Position numbers and translations under genes: made by a program. From Clostridium simiarum (GTDB taxonomy: Bacteria; Bacillota; Clostridia; Clostridiales; Clostridiaceae), in contig NZ_JAHLQL010000001.1 in assembly GCF_018919175.1 (NCBI RefSeq), forward strand, positions 1,054,001 to 1,118,000: a stretch of 64,000 bases of DNA. The letters run 5' to 3'. The notes under the pieces were generated by a model. The model searched no databases. It saw nothing but the letters and a program-made list of their open reading frames with translations, and was not told the origin of the DNA. Of the stretch, positions 9,630-18,319 are shown piece after piece. Numbering within the stretch: the stretch's first letter is position 1; every line of letters starts with the position of its first letter.

Positions 9630-11582
9630 AAACTCTGCGTATTTATACATATAATTTTTTCTTGGTTCTACTATATCTCCCATAAGTAGTGAAACCATTT
9701 TTTCTGCTTTTGCTGCATCATCTATGGTTACTTTGTGAAGAGTTCTTGTTTCAGGATTTAAAGTAGTTTCCCATAATTGGTCTGGATTCATCTCTCCTAG
9801 ACCTTTGTACCTTTGGATAAGAGCTCCCTTACCAATTTGTTTTTTGGCCTGAGCTAATTCTTCATCACTATAGGCATATTTATGTACTTCTCCTTTTTTA
9901 GCCATCCTATATACCTTATATAAAGGTGGCTGAGCTATATACAAATGTCCATTAGTTATAAGTGGTCTCATGTACCTATATATATAAGTCATCCAAAGGG
10001 TTCTGATATGATATCCATCTACATCCGCATCACTTAGGATGATTATTTTGTTATATTTTAGATCTCCTTCTTTGTAGTTATCCAAAGTACCTACTCCTAT
10101 GGCAGTATTAAATATTTTTAGCTCTTCACTAGCTAAAACATTTTCTAGCTTTTGTTTTTCAGTATTCATTATTTTACCTTTAGAAGGCATTATAGTTTGA
10201 AACCTTCTATCTCTAGCTTGTTTTGCACTTCCTCCAGCAGAATCTCCTTCCACCACAATGAATTCACTAAAGCTTTTATCTTTCAAGGTACATACAGCTA
10301 TTTTGCCTGCTAATGGTGCTGTACCTCTACCTATTTTTTTCTTTTCTGCCTCATTTATCTTTTTTATCTTTTCTCTTCTTTGAGCTGCTTCTTGAGCATT
10401 ACTCATTATATTTTGAGCTAATTCCTTGTTATCCTCTACCCACTCACTGAGCTTTGTGTAAGCTAATTCATTCATCATAGTATATGCTTCAGCATTACCT
10501 AGTTTAGTTTTAGTCTGACCTTCAAATATAGGGTTGCTTATTTTTATTCTTATGATTGCAGTCATACCCTCTCTAAGATCGTCTCCTTCAAATTCCTTAT
10601 CCTTATCTTTTATAAGATTTAACTTTTTTGCCCACTCTTTAAAGGCTCTAGTCATACCAGTTTTAAATCCTGTTTCATGGGTACCAGCCTCTGTGGTAGG
10701 TATGTTATTTACATAACTTGCTATATGCTCTGTAGTTGAATCAGTAAATTGAATACATACTTCTGCATACATATTTATGTTTTCTATATTCTTTTCACCT
10801 TCAAAAATAATAGGATCATTGTGAATTGCCGTTTTGCTTTCATTTAAATATTCTATAAAATCTAAGAGCCCTCTTTCTGAGAAATACTCCTTTTCCATTG
10901 TCTCTTCTTTTCTGTTATCTATAAATTTTAGTCTTATGCCTTTATTTTGGAATGCCAATTCTCTAAGTCTTTCGTCTATTATATCAAACTTAAAATCCAC
11001 TGTACTAAAGACTTCTTTATCTGGTAAAAATGTTACCTTAGTTCCTGTATGATTACATTTATCTACTACTTTTAAAGGAGTTACAGGAGTTCCAGGCATA
11101 TTTTTCTTTAACTCTTTATCAAAAGCATAAGAAAATCTTTGTCTATATATTTTAGAATCCTTATATACCTCAACTTCCATCCATTCTGATAGAGCATTAA
11201 CTACAGAGGCTCCTACCCCATGAAGTCCTCCTGAGGTTTTATAATTTTTATTGTCAAACTTTCCTCCAGTGTGCAGCTCAGTAAACACCATTTCTACACC
11301 AGACTTCTTCTTTAAAGGATGAATACCTGTAGGAATTCCTCTACCATCATCAATTATAGTAACACTTTTATCTTTATTTAAAATTATAGTAGCAGTGGTT
11401 CCATAGCCATTAGTAATCTCATCTATGGCATTATCTAATATTTCCCATATGCAATGATGTAATCCCTTAGTACCAGTTGAACCAATATACATACCAGGTC
11501 TTACCCTTACTGGTTCCAGTTTTTCAAGAGAAGTTAAATCCGTTACATCGTACTTTATGCCATTTTCTAATTCCCTATCCAT
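9627..11582 (-). CDS. parE: DNA topoisomerase IV subunit B
   Basis: The 651-aa ATPase subunit of topoisomerase IV. The GHKL ATPase domain shows VRPGMYIGSTGTKGLHH, the DNAIDE magnesium motif, IIDDGRGIPTG and TSGGLHGVGASVVNALSE. The TOPRIM domain shows VEGDSAGGSAKQARDR and LSDADVDGYHI, and the C-terminus has RYKGLGEMNPDQLWETTL. The open frame extends ten codons further upstream, but ATG 11582 has a strong GGAGGGG ribosome site and starts one base after the mnmH stop, implying translational coupling. The pairing with parC, apart from the usual dnaA-linked gyrBA, supports ParE rather than GyrB. That distinction is inferred, not proven. Confidence 0.9.
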   Translation of the reverse strand: MDRELENGIKYDVTDLTSLEKLEPVRVRPGMYIGSTGTKGLHHCIWEILDNAIDEITNGYGTTATIILNKDKSVTIIDDGRGIPTGIHPLKKKSGVEMVFTELHTGGKFDNKNYKTSGGLHGVGASVVNALSEWMEVEVYKDSKIYRQRFSYAFDKELKKNMPGTPVTPLKVVDKCNHTGTKVTFLPDKEVFSTVDFKFDIIDERLRELAFQNKGIRLKFIDNRKEETMEKEYFSERGLLDFIEYLNESKTAIHNDPIIFEGEKNIENINMYAEVCIQFTDSTTEHIASYVNNIPTTEAGTHETGFKTGMTRAFKEWAKKLNLIKDKDKEFEGDDLREGMTAIIRIKISNPIFEGQTKTKLGNAEAYTMMNELAYTKLSEWVEDNKELAQNIMSNAQEAAQRREKIKKINEAEKKKIGRGTAPLAGKIAVCTLKDKSFSEFIVVEGDSAGGSAKQARDRRFQTIMPSKGKIMNTEKQKLENVLASEELKIFNTAIGVGTLDNYKEGDLKYNKIIILSDADVDGYHIRTLWMTYIYRYMRPLITNGHLYIAQPPLYKVYRMAKKGEVHKYAYSDEELAQAKKQIGKGALIQRYKGLGEMNPDQLWETTLNPETRTLHKVTIDDAAKAEKMVSLLMGDIVEPRKNYMYKYAEF

Positions 11583-11583
11583 T

Positions 11584-12630
11584 TTACCCCTCCAGCTGTA
11601 AATTATCTTCAAACCATTTTTGGAGTTTATTTACTCCATCTTCTATGCTTTCTATATACATTTTTTCCACAAATTCATGTTTTTTCATGGAATTTATATA
11701 CATAGGATCGTAATATTTTATCATAAGCTCTTCACAGACCTTATCATACTCCCTATTCATTATCATATCTTTATATCTAATTATATTTTTTTCACTTATA
11801 TGTTTTTTCATGGCTTCTAAATCTTCAATTATTTCCATATCAGCATTATCAGGAGATGTATATTCCCTTAATAAATTTTCTCTTCTAAAAGAGACATCAC
11901 CTTCTAAATATACATGATACCCTTCATTCATTTTGTTAAAAATGCATTGGGAAATTATTATACGTCCTATCCTCTTACTTTCACCTTCAACAAAAACATA
12001 CTTGCTTTTTCTAAGACTTAATTCTTCATAAACTAAAGACTCAAACATCTTCTGACTTCTACATTCCCCAAGTCCTACGTTTCCTAAAAGAGATCCTCTG
12101 TGATTAGCAGCATACTCTAAATCCAGAACATCAAAACCTTTTTCCCTTAACCTACTTAATATTTCTGTTTTCCCAGTACCTGTTTTTCCATGAATCACTA
12201 TATATTTTATGTCTTCATTTATTAGAGGTAATTGCTTATTAATAAAATCTCTGTACCCTTTATATCCTCCTTTAAGCTTATAAGAGTTAAATCCCAAAGA
12301 ATTTATCAAAGAGCTTATACTTCCGCTCCTCATGCCTCCTTTGGCACAAAAAAAAGCCAATCTTTTATGAGGTTTATAAAGAGATACTATTCTATCATAT
12401 ATATAAGGAAGTCTTGCAGAAATAGCTTCTATTCCAATACGTTTTGCTTTTTCTACACTTTCATTAACATAGACATATCCTATTTTTTCTCTTTCCTCAT
12501 TGGTAAACAAAGGTATATTAACTGCTCCAGGTATGGTAGCTTCATTAAATTCCTTAGGAGATCTTACATCTATTAGTATATATTCTTTTGGATTCTCTAA
12601 TACTTCATTATATTCAACAAACTTAATCAT
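11584..12630 (-). CDS. mnmH: tRNA 2-selenouridine synthase MnmH
   Basis: A 348-aa enzyme that converts 2-thiouridine to 2-selenouridine at wobble position 34 using selenophosphate. An N-terminal rhodanese domain starts with ILIDVRSPKEFNEATIPGAVN and carries the catalytic Cys95 in FFCAKGGMRSGS. A P-loop domain follows (HGKTGTGKTEIL, about residues 147-158), as expected for the geranyl/seleno-transferase half. ATG 12630 is preferred over the first frame codon because GGAGGGA lies just upstream. It is the first gene of an apparent mnmH-parE-(parC-glpP) unit. SelD, needed to supply selenophosphate, is not in the window. Confidence 0.92.
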   Translation of the reverse strand: MIKFVEYNEVLENPKEYILIDVRSPKEFNEATIPGAVNIPLFTNEEREKIGYVYVNESVEKAKRIGIEAISARLPYIYDRIVSLYKPHKRLAFFCAKGGMRSGSISSLINSLGFNSYKLKGGYKGYRDFINKQLPLINEDIKYIVIHGKTGTGKTEILSRLREKGFDVLDLEYAANHRGSLLGNVGLGECRSQKMFESLVYEELSLRKSKYVFVEGESKRIGRIIISQCIFNKMNEGYHVYLEGDVSFRRENLLREYTSPDNADMEIIEDLEAMKKHISEKNIIRYKDMIMNREYDKVCEELMIKYYDPMYINSMKKHEFVEKMYIESIEDGVNKLQKWFEDNLQLEG

Positions 12631-12672
12631 TTTCCCTCCATAAATTACCAATCTTTTTTTCTAATAGCTAAC

Positions 12673-12708
12673 GGTTTATAGTATAAACCCTAATTAAAAT
12701 CATGTCAA
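12673..12708 (-). promoter_or_regulatory. near-consensus promoter of mnmH-parE with overlapping palindrome
   Basis: Read on the minus strand, TTGACA (12703-12708), a 17-bp spacer and TATACT (12680-12685) form a strong housekeeping promoter about 45 bp before the mnmH ATG. A perfect 17-bp palindrome, GGTTTATA-G-TATAAACC (12673-12689), covers the -10 element and could be an operator. Confidence 0.7.
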
Positions 12709-12820
12709 ACTTATGTTCTTATACTATTCTTTGTTAAACACCTTTAACTAAATGACATTTTTTTATTATATCACAACTTTATTTATGCTGTGTACAAAAG
12801 TTCTTTACTAAAGAAATAAA

Positions 12821-12860
12821 AGAAAGAACCTTGAAAAACTTCAAATTCAAGGTTCTTTCT
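12821..12860. terminator. strong terminator after the 12860-13327 gene
   Basis: A perfect 15-base inverted repeat (AGAAAGAACCTTGAA with its complement) has a ten-base loop. Its edge touches the last base of the stop codon of the upstream coiled-coil gene. Confidence 0.85.
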
Positions 12861-13327
12861 CAACTTGATAAAATTATCCTTAGCTGCAGCTTAAGCTTAT
12901 TTTTATCTTTTCTTATTACTAAGAGGCTATATTTATAGTTGTCCACTATGTGTCTTATAGCTTCTTTATATTTGTCTTCTACTTCACATACTATCTCTCT
13001 ATTTTTATTTACAAAATAATATTTTGAATTTATATACTTAAAAACAAGGTTGTCCCATTCTTCTACCTCTTGTACTCTGTTTGGGATTTCAAATACTACT
13101 CCTTGATTTTTTAATATTTCAATAAGCATGATATAAGAATTTTCTAAAGACTTATGTTGATTTATCCAAATATCCTTTTCCTGCTCTAATATCACCTTAT
13201 TATTATTCTCTTTTTCTATAGAATTTAATAGAGTATCCTTATGTTTTTCTAATGACTTTATTTCATCTTTCTTATAATTATTGTATAATCTAATTATCTT
13301 AGTTAGCAGGTTATCTAATAAACTCAT
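12860..13327 (-). CDS. uncharacterised coiled-coil protein
   Basis: I do not recognise this 155-aa protein. Residues 15-75 are lysine/glutamate-rich and helical with coiled-coil character (KKDEIKSLEKHKDTLLNSIE, then VILEQEKDIWINQHKSLEN). The rest is a mixed, more compact segment containing EVEEWDNLVFKYINSKYYFV. There is no signal peptide or membrane segment. The ATG follows AAAGGAG. Only 49 bp separate it from the divergent 96-aa coiled-coil gene, too little for two full promoters, so each promoter probably lies inside the other gene's 5' end. The stop codon touches a strong terminator. Confidence 0.72.
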   Translation of the reverse strand: MSLLDNLLTKIIRLYNNYKKDEIKSLEKHKDTLLNSIEKENNNKVILEQEKDIWINQHKSLENSYIMLIEILKNQGVVFEIPNRVQEVEEWDNLVFKYINSKYYFVNKNREIVCEVEDKYKEAIRHIVDNYKYSLLVIRKDKNKLKLQLRIILSS

Positions 13328-13376
13328 ATTTTTCTCCTTTGCTTTACATAAAAATTACTACAAGGAGGTAATTCTT

Positions 13377-13667
13377 ATGGATAAATTTATTGATATGCTG
13401 AAAAATCTAATATCTAACTTAAAAGATTATTTTAAAAACACCATATATAAATTTAAATATAACATAAATAAGCGTAATACCCTAGGAATAATGTATAAAA
13501 ATATTATAAATGAAAAAAGGAAGGAAATCTCTCCCCTTGAAGAGGAGCTTAAATTGCTAAAGTCACAAAATATCTTAAAAAAAGATGAGATAGAACACTT
13601 AAAATACGAAATAGAAAAGAAAACTAAATTACTAAAAAACATTCAAGAGCTTATAGCAAAGCCCTAA
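13377..13667 (+). CDS. small uncharacterised coiled-coil protein
   Basis: A 96-aa protein of unknown function. The N-terminal 35 residues are amphipathic (MDKFIDMLKNLISNLKDYF). The second half is a heptad-like coiled coil (SPLEEELKLLKSQNILKKD, then HLKYEIEKKTKLLKN). The frame is open 32 codons further upstream, but ATG 13377 is chosen because AAGGAGG sits at ideal spacing and the upstream stretch is antisense to the neighbour. It is divergent from a second coiled-coil gene, which suggests a functional pair, although nothing in the sequence proves interaction. Its 3' end forms one arm of a long hairpin with the convergent EAL gene. Confidence 0.7.
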   Translation: MDKFIDMLKNLISNLKDYFKNTIYKFKYNINKRNTLGIMYKNIINEKRKEISPLEEELKLLKSQNILKKDEIEHLKYEIEKKTKLLKNIQELIAKP

Positions 13668-13707
13668 AATAAAATTTTACTTTTATTCATATTAGTGCTT
13701 TGCTATA
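13652..13707. terminator. long hairpin spanning both convergent gene ends
   Basis: An 11-base inverted repeat (TATAGCAAAGC with GCTTTGCTATA) has its arms in the last codons of the two convergent genes. An AATAAAA/TTTTATT stem lies inside the loop. It probably works as a bidirectional terminator. Confidence 0.6.
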
Positions 13708-15569
13708 AATTTTATAAATTCTTTTTTCTCTAAAGGTGGACTATAGTAGTATCCCTGGATTAATGCACAGTTTATTTCTTTCATAAATTCTAGTTGTTCT
13801 ACTGTTTCGACTCCTTCAGCTATAACCTTGGTACCTAGTTCTTTAGATAAATTAACTATTATTTTAGAAATAGCACCGTCATCCCCCTTAGGGTAATCCT
13901 TTATAAACTCTCTATCTATCTTTATCTTATCTATCTCCATTTTTCTTAAATAACTTAATGAAGAATATCCTGTACCAAAATCATCTAACGCTATGTTTAT
14001 ACCCATTTCTTTTAATTTAATAAGTTTATCATTTATTTCTTCTCTATTTTCAATTATAACACCTTCAGTTATTTCAATTTCCAACATATTAGCTGGTATA
14101 TTATATCTGTCTACATAACCTTTTACTATTTTGTGTATGTCCTGTGACTTAAATTGTACTGGCGATATATTAATTGATATAGGAACCTTACTTTTTATTG
14201 ATACCATGTCCTCTTTAATAAATTTACACACACTATCAATTACCCATTCTCCAATTTCTTTTATAAGTCCTGTTTTCTCTGCCACCGATATAAATCTATC
14301 TGGTGTTACCGTACCCAACTCTTGATTTTCCCATCTTAAAAGAGCCTCTGCTCCTACTACTTTTTCATTATAAATATCTACCTGTGGTTGATATTTTATA
14401 TGGAACTCGTTATTTTCTATGGCACGTCTAAGATTATTTTCTATCTTTACCTCATATAAATATCTATCCTTCAAATGATTAGAGTAAAATTTATAATTAT
14501 AGTTTCCTTGACTTTTAGCAAATTCCATTGCTATTCTACCATTTTGGATAAAGTCTTCTATTGCTTCCTCATTTTCTTTTTTAATTTCTGTAATACCCAT
14601 AGAAAAACTTATAAAAATCTCTTCATTTTCTATATGTATAGGTTCCTTAAGCTTGTCTATAAGCTTATTAATATAACTTATTAATTGATCTAAATCCAAT
14701 CTATTTTTTATAACTAATATAAATTCATCCTTATCTGTCCTTGCAGTTACATAAGCATACTTAAATACAGCTATTATTTCCTTGGAAATAGAAACCATTA
14801 TACTATTTAAACTTTCTGAGCTACAAATAGCATTTAAATCACTATAATTTGCTATATTGATACATATTAAAATTCCTTCTTCTTCTCTACTCATGTCCTC
14901 TAGCATATTTATAAGTTGAAAATAATTTGCAAGTCCTGTTACCTCATCAAACCTCTTTAGCTGCTCTATATAAGTCTCTTTCTTTTTAATTTCTGTTACA
15001 TCCTCAAATATCCCTACATAATTTACACTATTATCCTCCTTATTATTTATAAGGCTTATGGTAAGAAATTTAGGATACAACTCTCCACTCTTTCTTCTAT
15101 CATATATTTCTCCTGTCCACATACCCTTTTCATTTATATCATTCCACATTTTCTTATAAAACTCTTTTCCGTGGATTCCAGACTTAAAGTAAGAAGGTTT
15201 TTTACCTATAACATCTTCTATACTATACCCTGTTATTCTTTGAAAAGCCTTATTAACAACAATTATATTTTGTTTTCCATCTGTAACTAATATAGCTTCT
15301 CTAGAATTTTCAAATATATCTGATGCAATTTGAAGTTTATAATTATCTTCTTTTCTTTTAAACATATAAAAACATATAATTAAATTTATTATAATTAAAA
15401 TAGCAAAATAAATTATGTGCATTACTCTATTACACTCAATAGTAATCATCATTACTAATATAACAAAAACCAATGAAAGGGTAGGAGTATATAATTTTAA
15501 AAATTTTTTATAAATTTTATTTTTACTCTTACTTTTTGACTCATTAAAAATATAGTTAATGTCTTTCAT
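13692..15569 (-). CDS. membrane PAS-GGDEF-EAL protein, probable c-di-GMP phosphodiesterase
   Basis: A 625-aa signalling protein. Two hydrophobic helices lie at about residues 26-68, followed by a PAS domain (SREAILVTDGKQNIIVVNKA). The GGDEF-like domain has its active-site loop degraded to RTDKDEF, so diguanylate cyclase activity is unlikely. The EAL domain keeps the catalytic set: EALLRW, ISINISPVQF, EITEGVI, LDDFGTGYSSLSYL, KIDREFI, and AEGVETVEQ with QGYYYSPP. The net prediction is c-di-GMP hydrolysis, perhaps with GTP sensing by the GGDEF remnant. ATG 15569 is chosen for its GAGGAGAG site; the open frame extends 19 codons upstream. It is a stand-alone gene. Confidence 0.9.
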   Translation of the reverse strand: MKDINYIFNESKSKSKNKIYKKFLKLYTPTLSLVFVILVMMITIECNRVMHIIYFAILIIINLIICFYMFKRKEDNYKLQIASDIFENSREAILVTDGKQNIIVVNKAFQRITGYSIEDVIGKKPSYFKSGIHGKEFYKKMWNDINEKGMWTGEIYDRRKSGELYPKFLTISLINNKEDNSVNYVGIFEDVTEIKKKETYIEQLKRFDEVTGLANYFQLINMLEDMSREEEGILICINIANYSDLNAICSSESLNSIMVSISKEIIAVFKYAYVTARTDKDEFILVIKNRLDLDQLISYINKLIDKLKEPIHIENEEIFISFSMGITEIKKENEEAIEDFIQNGRIAMEFAKSQGNYNYKFYSNHLKDRYLYEVKIENNLRRAIENNEFHIKYQPQVDIYNEKVVGAEALLRWENQELGTVTPDRFISVAEKTGLIKEIGEWVIDSVCKFIKEDMVSIKSKVPISINISPVQFKSQDIHKIVKGYVDRYNIPANMLEIEITEGVIIENREEINDKLIKLKEMGINIALDDFGTGYSSLSYLRKMEIDKIKIDREFIKDYPKGDDGAISKIIVNLSKELGTKVIAEGVETVEQLEFMKEINCALIQGYYYSPPLEKKEFIKFIAKH

Positions 15570-15910
15570 GTTGTAACTCTCCTCATTGTAATACCTACAA
15601 GGTTTATTATATACCATAAATGGCAAATTTCCATTAACTTTATCATATTAATATTATGAAAACTTTTATATCTAACATTTAATTAAGTGATTCTTAGAGT
15701 AAGGTTTTATTTTAAGTGAATTATTTACTATAGAAATAATGACTTTTTAAGATTACTAAAACAAACTTTTTTATATAATGTAATCAAACTTGCAGCTTTA
15801 AAGAAAGATAAATTATAGAACTGATTAATAAATTACTATAACTATAGTTTTCACAAAAATTTCATACTAAGGTGTGAGTATGACTTTCAAAATATATAGT
15901 ATATATAATT
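15570..15910. other. intergenic region, no gene seen
   Basis: About 340 bp of A+T-rich sequence lies between the EAL gene start and the Spo0E-like gene end. I see no convincing open frame or strong hairpin. It presumably holds the EAL gene promoter. Confidence 0.5.
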
Positions 15911-16120
15911 TTAAATTATATGGGTTGTTACAATATTTAAATACTTATTATTTAACTTATAATATTCGTTAATAAGTTTATCCATTTCTCTACTAATATT
16001 TAATTTTTCATCATAGCTTATTTCATCATTTATAAATGCTTCATTTAAAATTATTCTGAGGCTTTCTATTTTTTTTATTAGAACCATAATATTTTTTTCT
16101 AAAATAGAATTATTATACAT
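15911..16120 (-). CDS. Spo0E-like aspartyl-phosphate phosphatase
   Basis: A 69-aa protein with the two-helix layout of the Spo0E family: KKIESLRIILNEAF, a short turn, then the signature ISREMDKLINEYYK, where the family motif is S-x-x-(L/M)-D-x-L-I. Spo0E proteins dephosphorylate Spo0A~P and so restrain entry into sporulation; the aspartate of this motif is needed for that activity. The ATG follows GGAGGTG at normal spacing. The gene stands alone. It differs in length and motif from the second Spo0E-like protein at 21284-21457, so the two are not a recent duplication. Confidence 0.82.
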   Translation of the reverse strand: MYNNSILEKNIMVLIKKIESLRIILNEAFINDEISYDEKLNISREMDKLINEYYKLNNKYLNIVTTHII

Positions 16121-16304
16121 AATAACACCTCCACAAACTCTTTTATATGTCTACGATTTAAATGATTAAATCCATGTCATTATATAACTTTATTTTATTT
16201 TTAGATGAAATAATATAACTTTACTTTTATGTAATTATATCATATATTTTACATATTTATCTATGCACTTTATTAAGATTCTTACAAAACAGTGTTGTGA
16301 TTAT

Positions 16305-16351
16305 AATTAAAAGGACCTCCCAAGGTAACCCCTTTGAAAGTCCTCTTAATT
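16305..16351 (-). terminator. terminator after the GDPD gene
   Basis: A long imperfect hairpin has outer arms AATTAAGAGGAC and GTCCTTTTAATT in minus-strand orientation. It lies immediately downstream of the GDPD stop. Confidence 0.75.
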
Positions 16352-16357
16352 TTCTCT

Positions 16358-18175
16358 TTAATTTACGTTTTTCCCTGATAATATATCCTTTGCATCTTCA
16401 GGATTATCTGTAATTAATCCATCCACACCAAATGTTAATGCCTCTTTTATATCTTCATCTGTATTTACTGTCCATACCCAAACCTGTCTATTTAATTTAT
16501 GAGCATTATTAACAAATTTTTCATTAAGTAAAGATTGCTCTATAGAATAAAAGTTCACATCCAAATTACTTAAATCTCCTACCGCTAAATACATTATATA
16601 CCCAAGCTTTATATCTTTATTTATATTTCTTACTTCCTGTAATATCTCATAATCTAAAGATTGTATATAGCATTGATCCCCCATTTTATAATTTTCTAAT
16701 ATGGAAATAACTTCTTCTGCCAACCTTCTCTTGTCTCCATAAGGTTTTAGCTCAATAAGAAGCTTTATCTTACCCTTGCTTTCTTTAAGCACCTCTTCAA
16801 GGGTAGGAATCCTTTGAAATTCATTGCCATTTGAGTAATCATAATTTATATTTATATTTTTAAGTTCTTCATAATCCAAGTCCTTTATATTTTCATTCAC
16901 TCCAGCTATCCTTTTCAGACTTTTGTCATGGGCTAATACTACTACCCTATCTTTTGTATCTTGTACATCTATCTCCACAAAGTCATAACCTTTCTCTATA
17001 GAAAGTTTTATAGATTCCATTGAATTTTCAACAGCGTATTTATTATCTCCCCTATGTGCAGCTATCATAGTACTTTTGGTAAGCAGCATTATATCATCAC
17101 TAATAAAATATCCCAATGCAGAACTCCCTAATATAAATATGGCTGTAAAAGAGGTAATAATTCTTTTTCTTTTCAGTACAAAACTATAAACTTTGTTATC
17201 TATAAATTCTAACTTAGGAAACTCAATTACGGTTACTTCATCTTTTAAATCATCCTCCTGCTCTCTTCTCCTATTGTAGTACAGTCTAGTAATAAAAGTC
17301 ATATCAAATGGTGCTGCTACTAAAGAAAATATGAAAAATACTTCACTTAAAAATATAATTAAATAATATTCGACTAAATCTAAATCTAAGCCTACCCCTG
17401 CGGCTTTAAATAATAAATATATAGATATTAATATGACACCTATTATTAATACAAAAGCTATAAATGCCATTAAGTTAAAAATTATTATACCAAATAGTAT
17501 CCTCAAACTCTTTTTTTTAGTAAGAATAAAACTCTTTTTAATAGCAGGTCTTATATTTTTATTCTCAATTATTATACAGTGAACTGTAAAAATCATCCTT
17601 ACAAATAGCCATAATAATAAAATTGAAAAAGCTAAATATAAAAATGTATATAAATAGGATTTGAATATCTCTTCTTCAATAAATTTAGGAATTTTTATAC
17701 TACTTATAAGTGATGAACTTATATTAAATTCTGAAAAAGGCATTAGAAACAGTAAGTAAAGACTTAATAATAAACTTCCAAACCCTATGATTCTCGGAGT
17801 TTTTACTACCGTATTCATCACAGCTCCTGTAATTGATATACTTTTTCCATAATGCCTTTTTTGAGATATTAAAATAAGAACTCCAAATTCTATAAAAACT
17901 ATAATTGTGGCTAATAGCGTCAATACAATAAGACCTGCCATTCCCTTGGCACTCAATCCTATTTTAAATATTTGAGCATTAGATAAGGAGTATTCTCCTA
18001 AGGATTTAATTATTCTATGGAAAATATAGACCATTAATGGCATTAAAACAAAACTTGTAACTACTTTAAAAATACTTTCAAAACACATATATTTTATAAA
18101 ATCTTTTTTAAAATCCTTATAGCTCTCCCCAGCCAATTTAAAAACACTTTTTTGTTTCACTTTTAAATTCTGCAA
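16358..18175 (-). CDS. membrane-anchored glycerophosphodiester phosphodiesterase
   Basis: A 605-aa protein in two parts. Residues 1 to about 355 form a multi-helix membrane domain of the GPDPase_memb type. Residues about 365-600 are a GDPD catalytic barrel with IAAHRGDNKYAVENSMES (general acid/base His, Arg and Glu), YDFVEIDVQDTKDRVVVLAHD (metal-binding Glu and Asp, second His), IKLLIELKPYG and VWVWTVNTDEDI. It releases glycerol-3-phosphate from glycerophosphodiesters or polyglycerolphosphate. The start is TTG 18175 preceded by GGTGGAG; the first in-frame ATG would delete about 30 residues. It shares a 144-bp divergent region with the TraX-family gene, which holds a 22-bp palindrome. Confidence 0.9.
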   Translation of the reverse strand: MQNLKVKQKSVFKLAGESYKDFKKDFIKYMCFESIFKVVTSFVLMPLMVYIFHRIIKSLGEYSLSNAQIFKIGLSAKGMAGLIVLTLLATIIVFIEFGVLILISQKRHYGKSISITGAVMNTVVKTPRIIGFGSLLLSLYLLFLMPFSEFNISSSLISSIKIPKFIEEEIFKSYLYTFLYLAFSILLLWLFVRMIFTVHCIIIENKNIRPAIKKSFILTKKKSLRILFGIIIFNLMAFIAFVLIIGVILISIYLLFKAAGVGLDLDLVEYYLIIFLSEVFFIFSLVAAPFDMTFITRLYYNRRREQEDDLKDEVTVIEFPKLEFIDNKVYSFVLKRKRIITSFTAIFILGSSALGYFISDDIMLLTKSTMIAAHRGDNKYAVENSMESIKLSIEKGYDFVEIDVQDTKDRVVVLAHDKSLKRIAGVNENIKDLDYEELKNININYDYSNGNEFQRIPTLEEVLKESKGKIKLLIELKPYGDKRRLAEEVISILENYKMGDQCYIQSLDYEILQEVRNINKDIKLGYIMYLAVGDLSNLDVNFYSIEQSLLNEKFVNNAHKLNRQVWVWTVNTDEDIKEALTFGVDGLITDNPEDAKDILSGKNVN

Positions 18176-18263
18176 AATATCTCCACCCCAACAATAAAAT
18201 TAATAAAAACTATTCATGATTTTTCTTTAGATTAATTATAACTCTATTTTTTTATTTCTTATC

Positions 18264-18285
18264 ATTATATAGTATACTATATAAT
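18264..18285. promoter_or_regulatory. perfect 22-bp palindrome between GDPD and TraX genes
   Basis: A perfect two-fold symmetric sequence is centred on AGTATACT. It contains TATACT on both strands and TATAAT at each end. It could be an operator or a symmetric -10 serving both divergent genes. No good -35 is visible in either direction. Confidence 0.4.
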
Positions 18286-18319
18286 AAATACATATTTGTT
18301 GTATAGTTTAGGAGGAATT

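Noticed and set aside
15880-15972. 30-codon plus-strand frame with AAGGTG before the ATG
   Set aside because: It runs into and antisense to the Spo0E-like gene, has no recognisable content, and is too short to separate from chance.
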